NCBI GenBank assembly: GCA_947568835.1
Contig: OX387608.1
Coordinates: 8,842,001 to 8,906,000, forward strand
Length of the DNA: 64,000 nucleotides
Direction: 5' to 3'
Source: Protonemura montana
Lineage: Eukaryota; Arthropoda; Insecta; Plecoptera; Nemouridae
A program made the translations under genes and the position numbers. This document shows positions 46,871-58,313 of the stretch, piece by piece (position 1 is the stretch's first letter; every line of letters begins with the position of its first letter). Under the pieces are notes generated by a model, which was given only the letters and a program-made list of their open reading frames with translations, ran no database searches and was not told the origin of the DNA.

Positions 46871-47599
46871 AAAATGTGTTGCGTACGTCAGGGTAAGCCT
46901 CGCTCGCCCACTTAAATATGATTGTTTTCACTTTTTTAATCTTCCCAAAGCAGAAAGTGAAAAATAGGTTTAAACAGCTGACAAAAAGGTTGCATTTAGA
47001 AGGTCAGCTAAGGACCTGTCATTTAAACCAAAGATATTTTCAACAAATAGGATCTAAAAAAAATGTTCTGTCAATTGAATTTAGTAGGCCAGAGTACCAG
47101 CTGCAAAAGCTGAAGGAACTGGGTAGGTTTTCATAACTGGTCTATTTTTTTGTAAGGAAATTGTGGCAAACAAATTTAAAATTGTACCTATAAAATGGAA
47201 ATACACTACATTTCCTCAAAAATTTGAAACTTCTGTGCAGGAATGCACATACTTAAAGCACATATGTTTATTTAAGATGAAAAAAAACAAAAAAACAGAC
47301 AATTCTATAAACTTTTATAAAAATATTGTTGCACTTTGTTGTACAAAAACTTTAACAAATTCACCTGTAAACAGTTTACCAAAACCAATTTGTAACATTG
47401 CTTATGTAATGCACTTTGGGAAGAATGTAGCATCTATTACAAACAAAATGTTGTCATGGCACTTAAATGGCAATTTTGCACAATTGACACAAAAGTGTCT
47501 TGAGTGCCAGCTACAATGACAACTCAATTCTTACCATAAACCCAAAGTAGCTGCAAATGTGTGTACCGTAATCCATAAAACAAGAGAACACACTTTTCT

Positions 47600-47720
47600 G
47601 GCAGAGTCGCCAGCAGTCATTTTGGGGTGACATGCGGGCCAACTGTCATTTTGAAAAATATACACTACTTGGTAGAAAATTAGGGAGTAGTCCTTGTGCT
47701 GATACTTTATCTCACTGGGT
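47600..47720. repeat. Dispersed repeat F, copy 2
   Basis: Carries CATTTTGGGGTGACATGCGGG-like sequence and AGTAGTCCTTGTGCTGATAC, shared with 44065-44345. No coding content. Confidence 0.45.
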
Positions 47721-48542
47721 GCATCGTAACGCTTACGTTTTCTGCATACTTCTCTTCAGTACCATGTAGGTAATTGGTTTGGAAGAAATTGATTTTTTAG
47801 TCAAAAGGACTTCGATGCTCATCAATCTCCTTGATAAAAGCTATACCGTCAAATGCAATGAAACTGACATTAACCTATTGTTAATTATATTATAAGTTTT
47901 TCTCAAAATTATTTTGTACTGGGAGAACATATTCTCTTCCTTGAGGCTGATCCTGAAATTTGCCTCTAACATGACGGCAAGAAATAGTAGGCACATGGAA
48001 AAATATTAACACTATGCTAGTTTACCAGTGATATAAATCACTGGAAGATTTGATGATGCATTTCACTAACTTCAGTTAAGTTAGCATGAATGTTCAATAC
48101 AAACAACTGAAGACGAACAAATGATAATTGATGTGAATTCATTTTTCAAATTTGCTGTACATCTGTTCTTAATTTGGAATGTTTTCAGAAACTCTGAAAT
48201 TTTCTTACAGACACTCATTTTGTGTCCTAGCGACAACTGAATACGTAGGTACATTCAAATCACAATACATTCCCTAACATAAACGACAAAACTGTACCTA
48301 TACCGCTGTAGCCCAACATATGGACACATAAAGTGATAACCAGTTAGTCACGAAACATTTTACCCGTGAGAGGTAAAAGGGAACAACTTCATTCAGAAGA
48401 TTTTCTTACCGTTTTAAAAATAGACTGTTTGTACCAAAGAAGATACAGATTACCTACACTCATCATCCAGCAACCTTCCTCCTGGTTCCCTGAAACCAGC
48501 TGCATTCCCTGAGGTAAGACGACCAATGTTTTGATATCCGGC

Positions 48543-51500
48543 TCACATCCTGAAGACGCCGAAACGCGTGTCGGGTATCGGAGCATTTAGAGCTGCGCTC
48601 AGACTAAGACCGAGAACTGCACGCGAGTCCACAGGATCAATCACACCGTCGTCCCAGAGCCTGCGCAAGAAAAATCGCTTCAATATTATGGTTTTTAAAC
48701 TCATGTCTACTTTATCAACCTTAGCACCAGTTTTGATAAAAATAAAACTATTTACGGGGTTTTATTTAGCATTTAAAAAACCACTTTTTAAGTTTTCTTT
48801 CAGCAGCTTCAATACCTCAAGATCTTTTAGTCAATTACAGTAGCTTTTTTTGGCTGTGTCAGAATTTTGATAGATCAGAGTGGTCAAGTACTCTACTCTA
48901 CTCTAAACTATCCCTCTCTAATCGAGTGGGATAGCTTAGGGGATAGTTTAGAGTTGAGTAGACCATTTTCAACACCTTTAATTTGTTTTTGCTCCAACTC
49001 AAACAACCTCCTAGACTGGGGCAGGAATGACGGCCATGTTTTAGCACGTACATTATCAAAAAACACTGAAAAAGTCAGATCGAGCAATGGATAGAAAAGA
49101 TCAACAAAAACAAACTATTGTTGTTTTATGGAAGTACAGTAATGGAGAACCTTGATCTAATTTTGGCCATTTACAAGATTTTTGTTTGTTTATTAGCATG
49201 GCAAGATGACTTAGACTAAAACTGTAGTGTTAATAGCCTTCAGTTATACCATAGGTTCCCAATGTGGTCCGTATGGGCTGGCCACTGGTCCACGGAAAAT
49301 AAAAAGACCGGGCAAGGTGTCCACAGGAAAAAAAAATTGGGATCTATGAGTTAGACCATCACAGTCTTGCTGTATAACATTACTTTGGTAAAAAATTTAA
49401 TACAACTTCTAGAACGAACTAGAAGATATGTGGTACACACCGTGCCGTTGAGTAGTACGGACTCCCTTCCCGCTCAAACTGTTCCACGATCGGCTTCTGC
49501 AACGCATCGTCCTCGGCTTGCGTCCACTCGCGGCCGGCGCGCTTGCGCTGGGCACGAGTTATCTGCGCCAGCACGCCCGCAGCCTGCGCCCCACCCATCA
49601 CCGAGATGCGTGCATTCGGCCACATGTACAGGAACCGTGGGCTGCAAGGGGAAAGCACACTATGTTAAAGCGCTTGGCCTGCAATTGCGCAAGGCGTCTT
49701 AGGTCGCAGTTGAAATCATCTGAAGAATGACGACGATTCACAAGGAGTTAACGTCAGGGAAGATTTTCACTTAAGACAATTGGGAATTATTTTATTTTAA
49801 CATTGAATTCACTAAATAATAAATATACAAGCAAATAAAGAGTTGTTAATGGCTGCATTTTTAAATGAATTTTAAATTTCTGGTATTTTCCTTCTCTATT
49901 TTTGTTGTTGCATACTCATTATCCAGACTTTTGACACTCAACCTCAACACTTTATATTTTTACTGTATACTTTGAAGCTGGTGCTGCAAAAATATTTTTT
50001 AAAGATATCTGAGGACTTAAATTTGATGAATAGGACAAATTTAATCATTTAAATGAAAGAAAACCAACCAAAATGGGATTTGTCAAAAGCTACCATTTTA
50101 GGGTTCAAAAATAGTAGGCTAGATAAATTATGTTACGCAAGCATAAAGGATAAAGCTACCAAACTTACTAACAGAAGCAAAGCACAATTGTGGATTACCA
50201 CCATTGCTTTGTTTTTTTTTAGTAAGTTCTGTAACTGCTTCCTTTTCTTTTTAGCACATTCAGTCTTTTGGCACTTGATACACCAACATTATTATTAATA
50301 AAAAATATTTCATATTATAAAATAAACTATAACGCAGACCTAAGAAAAGTACGAAAAAACCTAGCAGATTGGTCACAAAGAATATGGTCCAAAGAAAAGT
50401 TAGAGGAGCATTCCAAACTTGCCAGCAATCAACATAAACGGTTACCATGTTGACATAACATTAGTACCTAACCAAACACCAACCAAAAAATACAACTTAT
50501 CAAAACCTAGAGGAGTCTCCTCTGCTGCAACGTACCTGTACGCCCGACCGCACATGCCATAGTTCCCGGCGCCATACGACCCGCCGACAACAAGCGTGAG
50601 CTTCGGCACGTTAGCGCACGCGACCGCTGTCACCATCTTGGCACCATGCTTTGCAATCCCACCTGCCTCCGCCTCCCGTCCCACCATGAAGCCTGCGTTA
50701 GTTCAAAGAAACGCGATGAAATTTAGGCATTGTAACAGTTGCCATGACGAATTCAATTACATGCAGTGAAGTTCAGACATTTCTGAGTTGAAGGCTCATC
50801 ACCAAAGTGAAGAATTTGATAAAACTGAGGAAAAGAACACTTTCACAAAAAAAGTAAAAATGAAAAACTAATCCACACCGCATTTTTGAATGCTAAGTAA
50901 AAAAAAAATAAAAAAACTCTCTTAGGTGGAAGCTAAGAATTAGAGTAATGAACTATCAAAACAAAGGAAACAAAGTAAACATACAAACTATTATCAAGCG
51001 AAACTTATTTGACATGGTTACGCACCTGTGATGTTCTGCAGGAAGATGAGCGGGATCTTCCGCTGGCAACACAGCTGCACAAAGTGGGCGCCCTGCAACA
51101 AGCAAAATCCAGGGTCATCATTCTCACATCAGTCATAGACAGACGTTAACAAAATAGGGAATACATTTCAATTTCTCACTTCTATTTTGAATTCTATTTT
51201 AAAAATATGTTAATACTTACATTTTTTTAAAAATAAAATTAAAGGTGGCTTGTAATTGGCAGGATATTTAATTATTAAGGGAATATAAACACTCAATACC
51301 CCCTCAAAAAGATTGTCATAGCTGAGGAATAGAACCTGGATATCTAAAGAGTATTTGGAATGCCTTGCTATGAGCACATACTTTAGGAATAAAAAGTCCT
51401 CTGGTAAAAAGTAAAATTATGAACATTTTGGCCCTTTTAAAGGATTCTGGCTCACCAGATATTGAAACATTTAATAAAATCTCTCTAGGTATAATTGAAA

Positions 51501-54500
51501 TGTATCTATAATTTGTTAAAATATGTTTAGACCTAGCACAAAATCATTTGTCATTATTTACGAACCAATAACACACCTTCGTCTAAAAAGGACACGAATG
51601 AAGACATCTTCACATGGCTGGGATTTTATTATATTAAAGCATACAAACCAAACAACACACTTCATTTCAACCTACACTGATTTATGTTGAGCAAGCCCAG
51701 CTATTTTTAAGAATTTTAATGACACTGTGGTTTACCAAATCTAGAAACATTTTAATCTAAGAATTCAAAAGAAGAGCTTTACCCTAGCTAGCGACGCAAA
51801 CTGACCTTGAGTGCAGACTCTGCAAATAGCACGCCGTTGTTACCGATGACGCCGACCCGGTGCCCGTAGAGCGACGCAAACCCCGTGACGAGCGTCTCAC
51901 CGTAGCGTGCCTTGAACTCGTCGAATTGGGAGCCGTCCACGATGCGAGCGATCACCTCGCGAATGTCGAAGCTAGGCACGGGAAGGAGGACTTACTGCTT
52001 TGTGCACAAGATTATAATCAACGTCAGACAATATCAAAATTAGTTCAAAAGTATATTCACAAAACACCTCAATACAGATCTCATTCTTTGGGGATATAAC
52101 GATATGTACCGATGTTTGTTGCGGTGAAGATAAAAAGAGAGAAGTAGGGGAACATACCGGAGAAGAATATCAGCGCTGCGTAGAGGACTTGTCAAGAAAT
52201 TTCTAGAATTCCCGAGAATTTTCAGGTTTAGGCGCAAATTTGACAAACAAATTTTGTATTCATATAAAACACACAATACACAGCTGCAGCTAGATCAACA
52301 AAGCAGAGTTTAAGCGTAACCCCCAGAAACTTGAAAAATAAAGGTTTTATCACCACAGTGACTAAATATCTGAGAATATCTGTTACTTATTGGCTGACCA
52401 TCTTTTAACTCCTGGGTGAACTTAAACTCTCCTCTGTGGATAGGGTCCCAGGAGGCTTCAAGGTAGCACTTCATGATAACAGTAGCTGAACAAGGTAACA
52501 AAAGACAATTGTTACTGAGTATTAAAGAGGTGAAAAATTGGAACACAATCAGAAAAACAATATATTGTGGCATTAAGCTGTAGCAGACAGTTTGAAAAGT
52601 GCTGTTTTAAAAACCCATTCATGTCAAAGACCCTCTCAACAAACCTCTTCTGCAGATTAGCTCCAACAATGCCGTAGAGTTGCTCAGCAGGGAAGATGGG
52701 CTCCAAGGGGACGGTGGAAGCTGCAATAGGTGGGGCGCTGTTGAGGTTGCGGACGATTCCTCGAGTCAACGTCAGCGCGTGTGCGTCGTCCAGGGCGAAG
52801 TAGTCGGTCACGCCCGATGTGCTAAAACGTCACGGGACACAATTGAGTAACTTTTGATTTCGTTTGATTTAGAGGCTTTGCCTTTGTGCTAGCAAGTTAT
52901 CTATAGAATGAAAATGAAGCTTACAAGCCATACAACTGTTGAGTATTTCCAAAGCCAAGGGCATTTTTCTTTGGGTCTTTATAATTTTCTATTTTTATTT
53001 CATAAGACAAGATCTTGTCACAAAAAGCATTGTTTTTCTATTGTAGGAAAACATTATTTTAAACAGTAAACTTTTGCACGGAATTATTAATCTATTCTGT
53101 TATACCCTTGATTGTGGATAATACACACTCAACAATTAAACTACAGTTCTACCACAGCGCTGATGTTAAGTTGTCTTCGTAAAAAATAGCCACCAAATGA
53201 CTACTTTACGAACAAAAATAGAGGCTGCTTCTTGGTCGAGTCATCATCGTTTCAAGTTTTAAGAAATTTCATTTCATTATTTCATGCATATTAAACTATC
53301 ATTTGAGATCGGTCCACATTTGATGAATCTTTATTAAAGCTAACCTCAACAATCGATATACTGTATCGATATTTTGAGTCGTAAATGAGCAATTGCCTAC
53401 AAAAAGCCACTTCATTTTTACTACATTAAATCTAGTTTGTTAAATAGAGAATGCTAGATAAGATAACATATCGCCTTCAAAAAGTTTTGGCTGGTTTTGG
53501 CTGCAATTTTCATCTGCATAAAATCTGAGGACAATTACAATTCCAAAACTAATTAAATTTCAAATAAAAAATGTTGAATGGCGTGTCTTGAGAGTGGCTC
53601 TTTCCTGACAGCAGGAACACAATGGTCCAAGATTTATTGTTACGAAGAACAGAATCCGGAAGCATTCATCCGGAGCTGACTCACGAGCAGTGCAGATCAG
53701 CGCCACCAAGGTCTTCCGCGGAAACATCTTCTCCCGTAGCTGCTTTGACTAGCGGAGGCCCGGCGAGGAAAATTGTACCTTGCCGGCGCACGATGGCGCT
53801 CTGATCTGCCATCGCCGGGACGTACGCTCCACCAGCTGTGCACGAACCCAGCACCACTGCAATCTAAGCAAAAATATGCATCTCTTACTTGCTGGCGATT
53901 TGAGGTCATCTCGCTACTGGGTTAATCTGCATCAATGCGCTATCATCTAAGAAGTACTGCAGGGCTTGTAAAAATAGTAAGGTGAAGAACAACAGAAAAT
54001 TGCATGGTCTTGATTGATCGACAGCTGTTCTAGGCCCCTCGTTACCTAATGATTTGGACACAACTGCAAAGTTGTACTAAGAATATGACTACTATACAAT
54101 AAATACAAAATGCACAACTGTAGTAGATTATGGAATTTTAATTAAGAAGAACATACTTGAACAAACAACATACTGTTAATGTGAAAGCTGATTTAATTGA
54201 GGTAATTGATTGTTAGTGACCATCATGGCAATTAATGCTTAACTGGTAGTTATTGTTGTAGGACTGACCACTGATGCACTGGAGAATTAAAACCTTTCTT
54301 TCATTATTATTATTTTGTCAGCTGGTCTGTTTTATTATAAGCCAGAAGTTTTCTGTGAAATTATATTTTGAGTAAAATGTTGAACATTTTGAAAATTTTC
54401 TGCTCTAGGTCAGGAGACTTTTGTACCATGACTGCCAGTATCCAATGGAACTAAAATGCATTCCAGATATATCTCCAAGCAAAAGAACTACCCCATAAAT

Positions 54501-55419
54501 GCAAAACTTACAAATGATTAATAAAAAATAAATCTATGTCTCGTTATCAGCCATGATAACAGAACGCGCGAGTGCATACCTGTGCAATCCCTTGCGCCGA
54601 CATGTTCGCCTGATTGTAGAAGATCCTTCCAAAGTGGTCGCGGTCTGGGAAAACGTCCGCCTGCCGCGGCAGATTGGCGCCGCCCGAGTCCACCAGGTAG
54701 ACGCACGGTAGGCGGCATTCACGAGCCACCTCCTGCGCTCGCAGATGCTTCTTGACGGTGGCCGGATAATAACTGCCACCCTTCACTGTCGCATCGTTGC
54801 CGACCACCATACACTCCTGGCTGGAGTCAAAGAAATGCACGTTATTAACAAGATCTACCCACAATCAGACCATGCAACTTACATGACCCTAAATTCCAAG
54901 AAAAGTGATTTTGTAACTATTTTTGAGTGGAATGGAATTCCTTAATTTTTTCTAATGTTAGCTTACAAAAATATTTTTGAGACTGACTTGAGGTACTAAA
55001 CAGGACGTAAATAGTCAACATTTCGTCGGCATTGGCACCGACATCTAGATATTTTTCAGAAAGTCGACTTTTTAGGTCCTTTTTAGGACCCCAAGTCAGT
55101 CTTAACAGAGCAAATCCGTACAATAATCACAATGAGCCTGGAATTATTTCATAAACGGCACTCACCCAGCAATGCGACCAACGCCAGTGACAATGCCGGC
55201 TGCAGGGACGTGCTCGTCTCCGTACAGTTCGTGTGCGGCTAGCGGACTCAGCTCAAGGAACGGCGTTCCGGGATCGAGGAGTCGGTCAATTCGTTGACGT
55301 ACTGTCAATTTGCCGGCGGCAATGTGGCGCGCGACAGCGGCATCGCCTCCACCGCGAGCCGCAGCTGTCACCAGGCCACGTAGCTCCGTAGACAGAGCTG
55401 ACATGTGCACATGATTTGC
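48543..55419 (-). CDS. MCCC2: 3-methylcrotonyl-CoA carboxylase beta subunit (5' exon not found)
   Basis: Nine exons join in phase: 55166-55419, 54580-54820, 53685-53863, 52645-52821, 51806-51971, 51026-51092, 50536-50692, 49441-49641, 48543-48660. They give about 519 residues. The protein carries the carboxyltransferase half of a biotin enzyme in the mitochondrial matrix, converting 3-methylcrotonyl-CoA to 3-methylglutaconyl-CoA in leucine breakdown. It matches the human sequence closely throughout: [107 protein letters not shown], and the C-terminus FGVFRM. The human protein has 563 residues, so one upstream exon with the transit peptide is missing; an acceptor at 55420-55421 shows this exon is spliced. 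That exon was not found between here and 55900 and may lie beyond the COX7C genes. Confidence 0.96.
48889..48964. repeat. Imperfect palindrome in the last MCCC2 intron
   Basis: TACTCTACTCTAAACTATCCC and GGGGATAGTTTAGAGTTGAG are near-perfect inverted arms around a short loop. It could be a tiny fold-back element or a structured intron segment. Confidence 0.6.
53155..53400 (+). repeat. Dispersed repeat D, fullest copy
   Basis: Joins in one stretch blocks that occur separately elsewhere: CAGCGCTGATGTTAAGT (also 17320), ACCAAATGACTACTTTACG with TTAAGAAATTTCATTTCA (also 36870), and TCTTTATTAAAGCTAACCTC with a TATCGAT-rich end (also 17455). Located in an MCCC2 intron. Confidence 0.55.
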
Positions 55420-55900
55420 CTGGAAATAGATTTTAGGGTGTTTTAAAAGTTACTTTACTCATTTCATTGAGTGTGTAGTTTTAAATACCTATGGACAAGA
55501 CTTTTTTTTTACATTGGGGATTATTTTAATTATTATTATTACTACATTACATTACAATTGTTTATACCTTATAAGACATTATTAGACATTATAACCTGGA
55601 CAAAGCAGAAGTTTTTAGGAAGTGTTCATACAAATTATTTATAATTTAAATAAACCAACAGAAGGTTTGAATTTTAAGATGCACTTAATTTCTATGCACT
55701 TTTATCCAATGAGGTAGCCAGAATTTGTAACCTGCCAATCAACTGCTACCTTTTACCAACTTGAAAACTTTGAACCATTCACCATCCCAGTGCCCCATTG
55801 TTGTCCATTTATCCTTCTCTGTCTCACTCCCTCCCTCTCTACATTCAGCTGTCTGACTTGTTAAGTTGCCTGATATATTGCCTGCTGGTGCACTTGAATA

Positions 55901-56459
55901 ATGTCTCTCGCAAAGATTGCCATGAATTTCTCTCGAAACTTGCGCACAATCTCTACAATGAGAATGTGTGGGCAGCAAAACGTGAAAATACTACAAGTGA
56001 TTCCAAGTGCGAAGAATGTATCACGAAACTTCCAAACTTCTCGCCGACTGGGTGCTCAGTACCACAATGAAGGTGGCGTTCCATGGGTGGTAAGACATTT
56101 ATTAACCTACCTACATTTAATCAGTAGTTACCAGCCAAATAATTCTAATTATCCACTCACATTTTATGTAAAGTCTTAAAACTGAAAGTAGTACCTAATA
56201 AAATAAAAACAGACAATTATAAATAGATATCCAAAAGAGAGTAAATTAGCTTAATTTCCTAGCCTTGATGAAACAATCACTGTGTTTGTAAATTCAATTA
56301 TGAATTAAAAATTGTTTAATATTGGATTTTTATTTTCAGAATTTGCCTTTTAAATACAAGGGCGCAACTCGCATGACGATCAACTTTATTTTATTCTTCG
56401 GAGTTGGGCTGTGGGCTCCGTTCTGGATTGTGCAGTATTCTATTCTTAAGAAACAGTAA
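55901..56459 (+). CDS. Cytochrome c oxidase subunit 7C, diverged tandem copy
   Basis: Two exons, 55901-56089 and 56340-56459, make about 102 residues from the first ATG. The second exon is COX7C-like: NLPF at its start, then a single membrane helix (TINFILFFGVGLWAPFWIV) and a short basic end. The splice junction just before NLPF is in the same place and phase as in the neighbour, so the two are paralogues. The N-terminal exon is twice as long as usual (63 against 32 residues), rich in Ser, Arg and Asn as expected for a mitochondrial presequence. Later in-frame ATGs at 55922 and 55958 could be the true start. AATAAA at 56625 ends this gene before the next. Subunit 7C is a small inner-membrane subunit of complex IV. 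A tissue-specific (for example testis) paralogue is possible. Confidence 0.85.
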
Positions 56460-56847
56460 TAATTAACTAGGGAAAAAGAAAATTTTGTTGTGTTCAAGCT
56501 CAAAATTGAATTTGAAAAAGTCCACGATTATTAGTTTCCGAAAGTACAAACCTGGTATTCCGCTGAGTTCACATCAGGACTTGTACCTATAGTGACTGCC
56601 TCCTCTGTATGAAAACATCTTTTCAATAAATATCTATTCAAAGTCAGCCGCCTTGTGCTTTTTAACATAGTTATTTAATTAATTATTGTACCAAATACTT
56701 TATTGACGTTACATTAACCTACACGTTCACCGGAAAACATATGTTGTGAAAAATATATTTATTTAGCTCCGCCCATTCTTCGATCAGCTGTGGACAAGGT
56801 CTTGTACTCCATTTCCTGTCGATAGCAGAATAATTTTCAGCAGCAAA

Positions 56848-57279
56848 ATGTTGAGTGCTAGATTTTCGCAAGTTGCGAGGGGTTTCATGACTTCTTCCCT
56901 GCGAAGAAGTGCAGGTCACAACGTCGGTGGTGTACCCGGAGAGGTGAGTTTCCCATTAATTGTCCTTACCATCCTAAAATTTTAGTTGCTAGTCTCCCAA
57001 CCAAGTACTAGAGCAAACCTACCTAACCTTCCTTTCTTAAATTTTTTTTCTTAAAACTTTCCAAAAATTTAACTGCTATCCTCACTTAGTAGCAAATCTA
57101 AAGCTTAACATAGAACATAAAAAGATTAATCATATAATGATTAATATTTCCTTTGTTTGTAGAACCTGCCATTTGGAATTCACAACCGATACCGATTGAC
57201 AGCCTTGTTCATCGTGTTCTTTGGATCTGGACTTGCGGCTCCATTCATGGTCCTGCGTCATCAACTTCTCAAGAAGTAA
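56848..57279 (+). CDS. COX7C: Cytochrome c oxidase subunit 7C
   Basis: Exons 56848-56943 and 57163-57279 give 70 residues, the usual precursor length. A basic presequence (MLSARFSQVARGFMTSSLRR) leads to the mature start (SAGHNVGGVPGE, NLPF), one membrane helix (LFIVFFGSGLAAPFMVL) and the conserved end RHQLLKK. This closely matches animal COX7C, a nuclear-encoded inner-membrane subunit of complex IV. The gene begins about 220 bases after the polyadenylation signal of the diverged copy. After the stop, a further GT-AG intron in the 3' UTR is possible (about 57290-57381). A polyadenylation signal follows near 57630. Confidence 0.95.
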
Positions 57280-58313
57280 TGATGTATTAGGTATGTATCA
57301 ACATTGAGCACTGATTTCGTGAATGTGTCACATTTTCCAGTCAATGAGTTAGATATAATATTTCTGTCTTCTCTTTTCCAGGTCGCGATAAACTGTAGGT
57401 AGTCTGTATTGTATTGGAAATCTTTTAAATTTTCGGCAGGGCATTGCTACATTAATGCTAGATGGCTGCAACAACTGTATAATGAACATCTTATAATGAA
57501 CCCTAGTATATAATCAATGGCTTCCTGATTTATTTCTATATCATTTCCCTTCCTTTCCAGATATATTATTATATGTAACTAATGCATGCCATTAGATGTT
57601 AAGCTTGCACTTTTTTCTCCATTGGCCAGTAATAAAAAATCCTGACATAAAAGATTCAAAATTTTGACTTATATGTTGAACTTAGCAAATTCCATAGGTT
57701 CACTTTAGCCTCGTGCCTCAACTTTGGTTATTTATTTGCCTAGAGCTCACAAATCACAACACAGAATATTACAATCAGAACAAGTCCTGACTTTGACACA
57801 GTAATTATATTTTTAAAATTTCATAACTTAGTTCAAAAGCTATTTGACATAAGTGTATGGCATTAAACAATAGCATGTGAAAGAAATCTTTGATTTGTAG
57901 AGGTAACAAATCAAATAACAAATTCACTACAACCACTTGAAAGACTGCCCAAGCAAACCAAATCAAACATCACTGTTCGAAGTCTTGTCAGAATCATGTC
58001 GGTGGCGTCCATATAATATCATTTGACAACCTCCAGCACTTTAGCATGTGATCAATCGCCAGGCAGGCCCTCGGGCTAGTAAAGTGATTCGATGTGTTTG
58101 TGCAGTTAACCATCTCAAAGTCAGATCAACGCACAGCATAAGGTTTGCGAGTTCGATTGCACATTTTAGCAGAGGGTAGCTGTTTGCCTGGAGATTTTGA
58201 CGCATTACCGTAGACAGGACGGAATGTTGTTGAGGCTGTGGGTGGGATTATGTAGAAAACTACTAGTAGTTTGGATCTTGAAATATTTTAATAAGTTTGT
58301 AAACACTGTTTCA
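57280..58313. other. Convergent intergenic region
   Basis: Contains the 3' UTR of COX7C and then AT-rich DNA. A repeat at about 58045-58105 contains CAGGCAGGCCCTCGGGCTAG, shared inverted with 31225-31260. A TTTGCGAGTTCGATTGC word near 58143 resembles a tRNA B box, so this may be a decayed SINE. Confidence 0.45.

Larger units (their letters stand above)
45356..48542. other. Intergenic DNA between the pickpocket gene and MCCC2
   Basis: AT-rich, with a family A SINE (about 46725-46870, minus) and a copy of repeat F (about 47600-47720). Open frames of 170 and 118 codons occur but lack family resemblance, splice context or codon character, so they are not called. The pickpocket promoter is probably at the left end. 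Confidence 0.5.
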
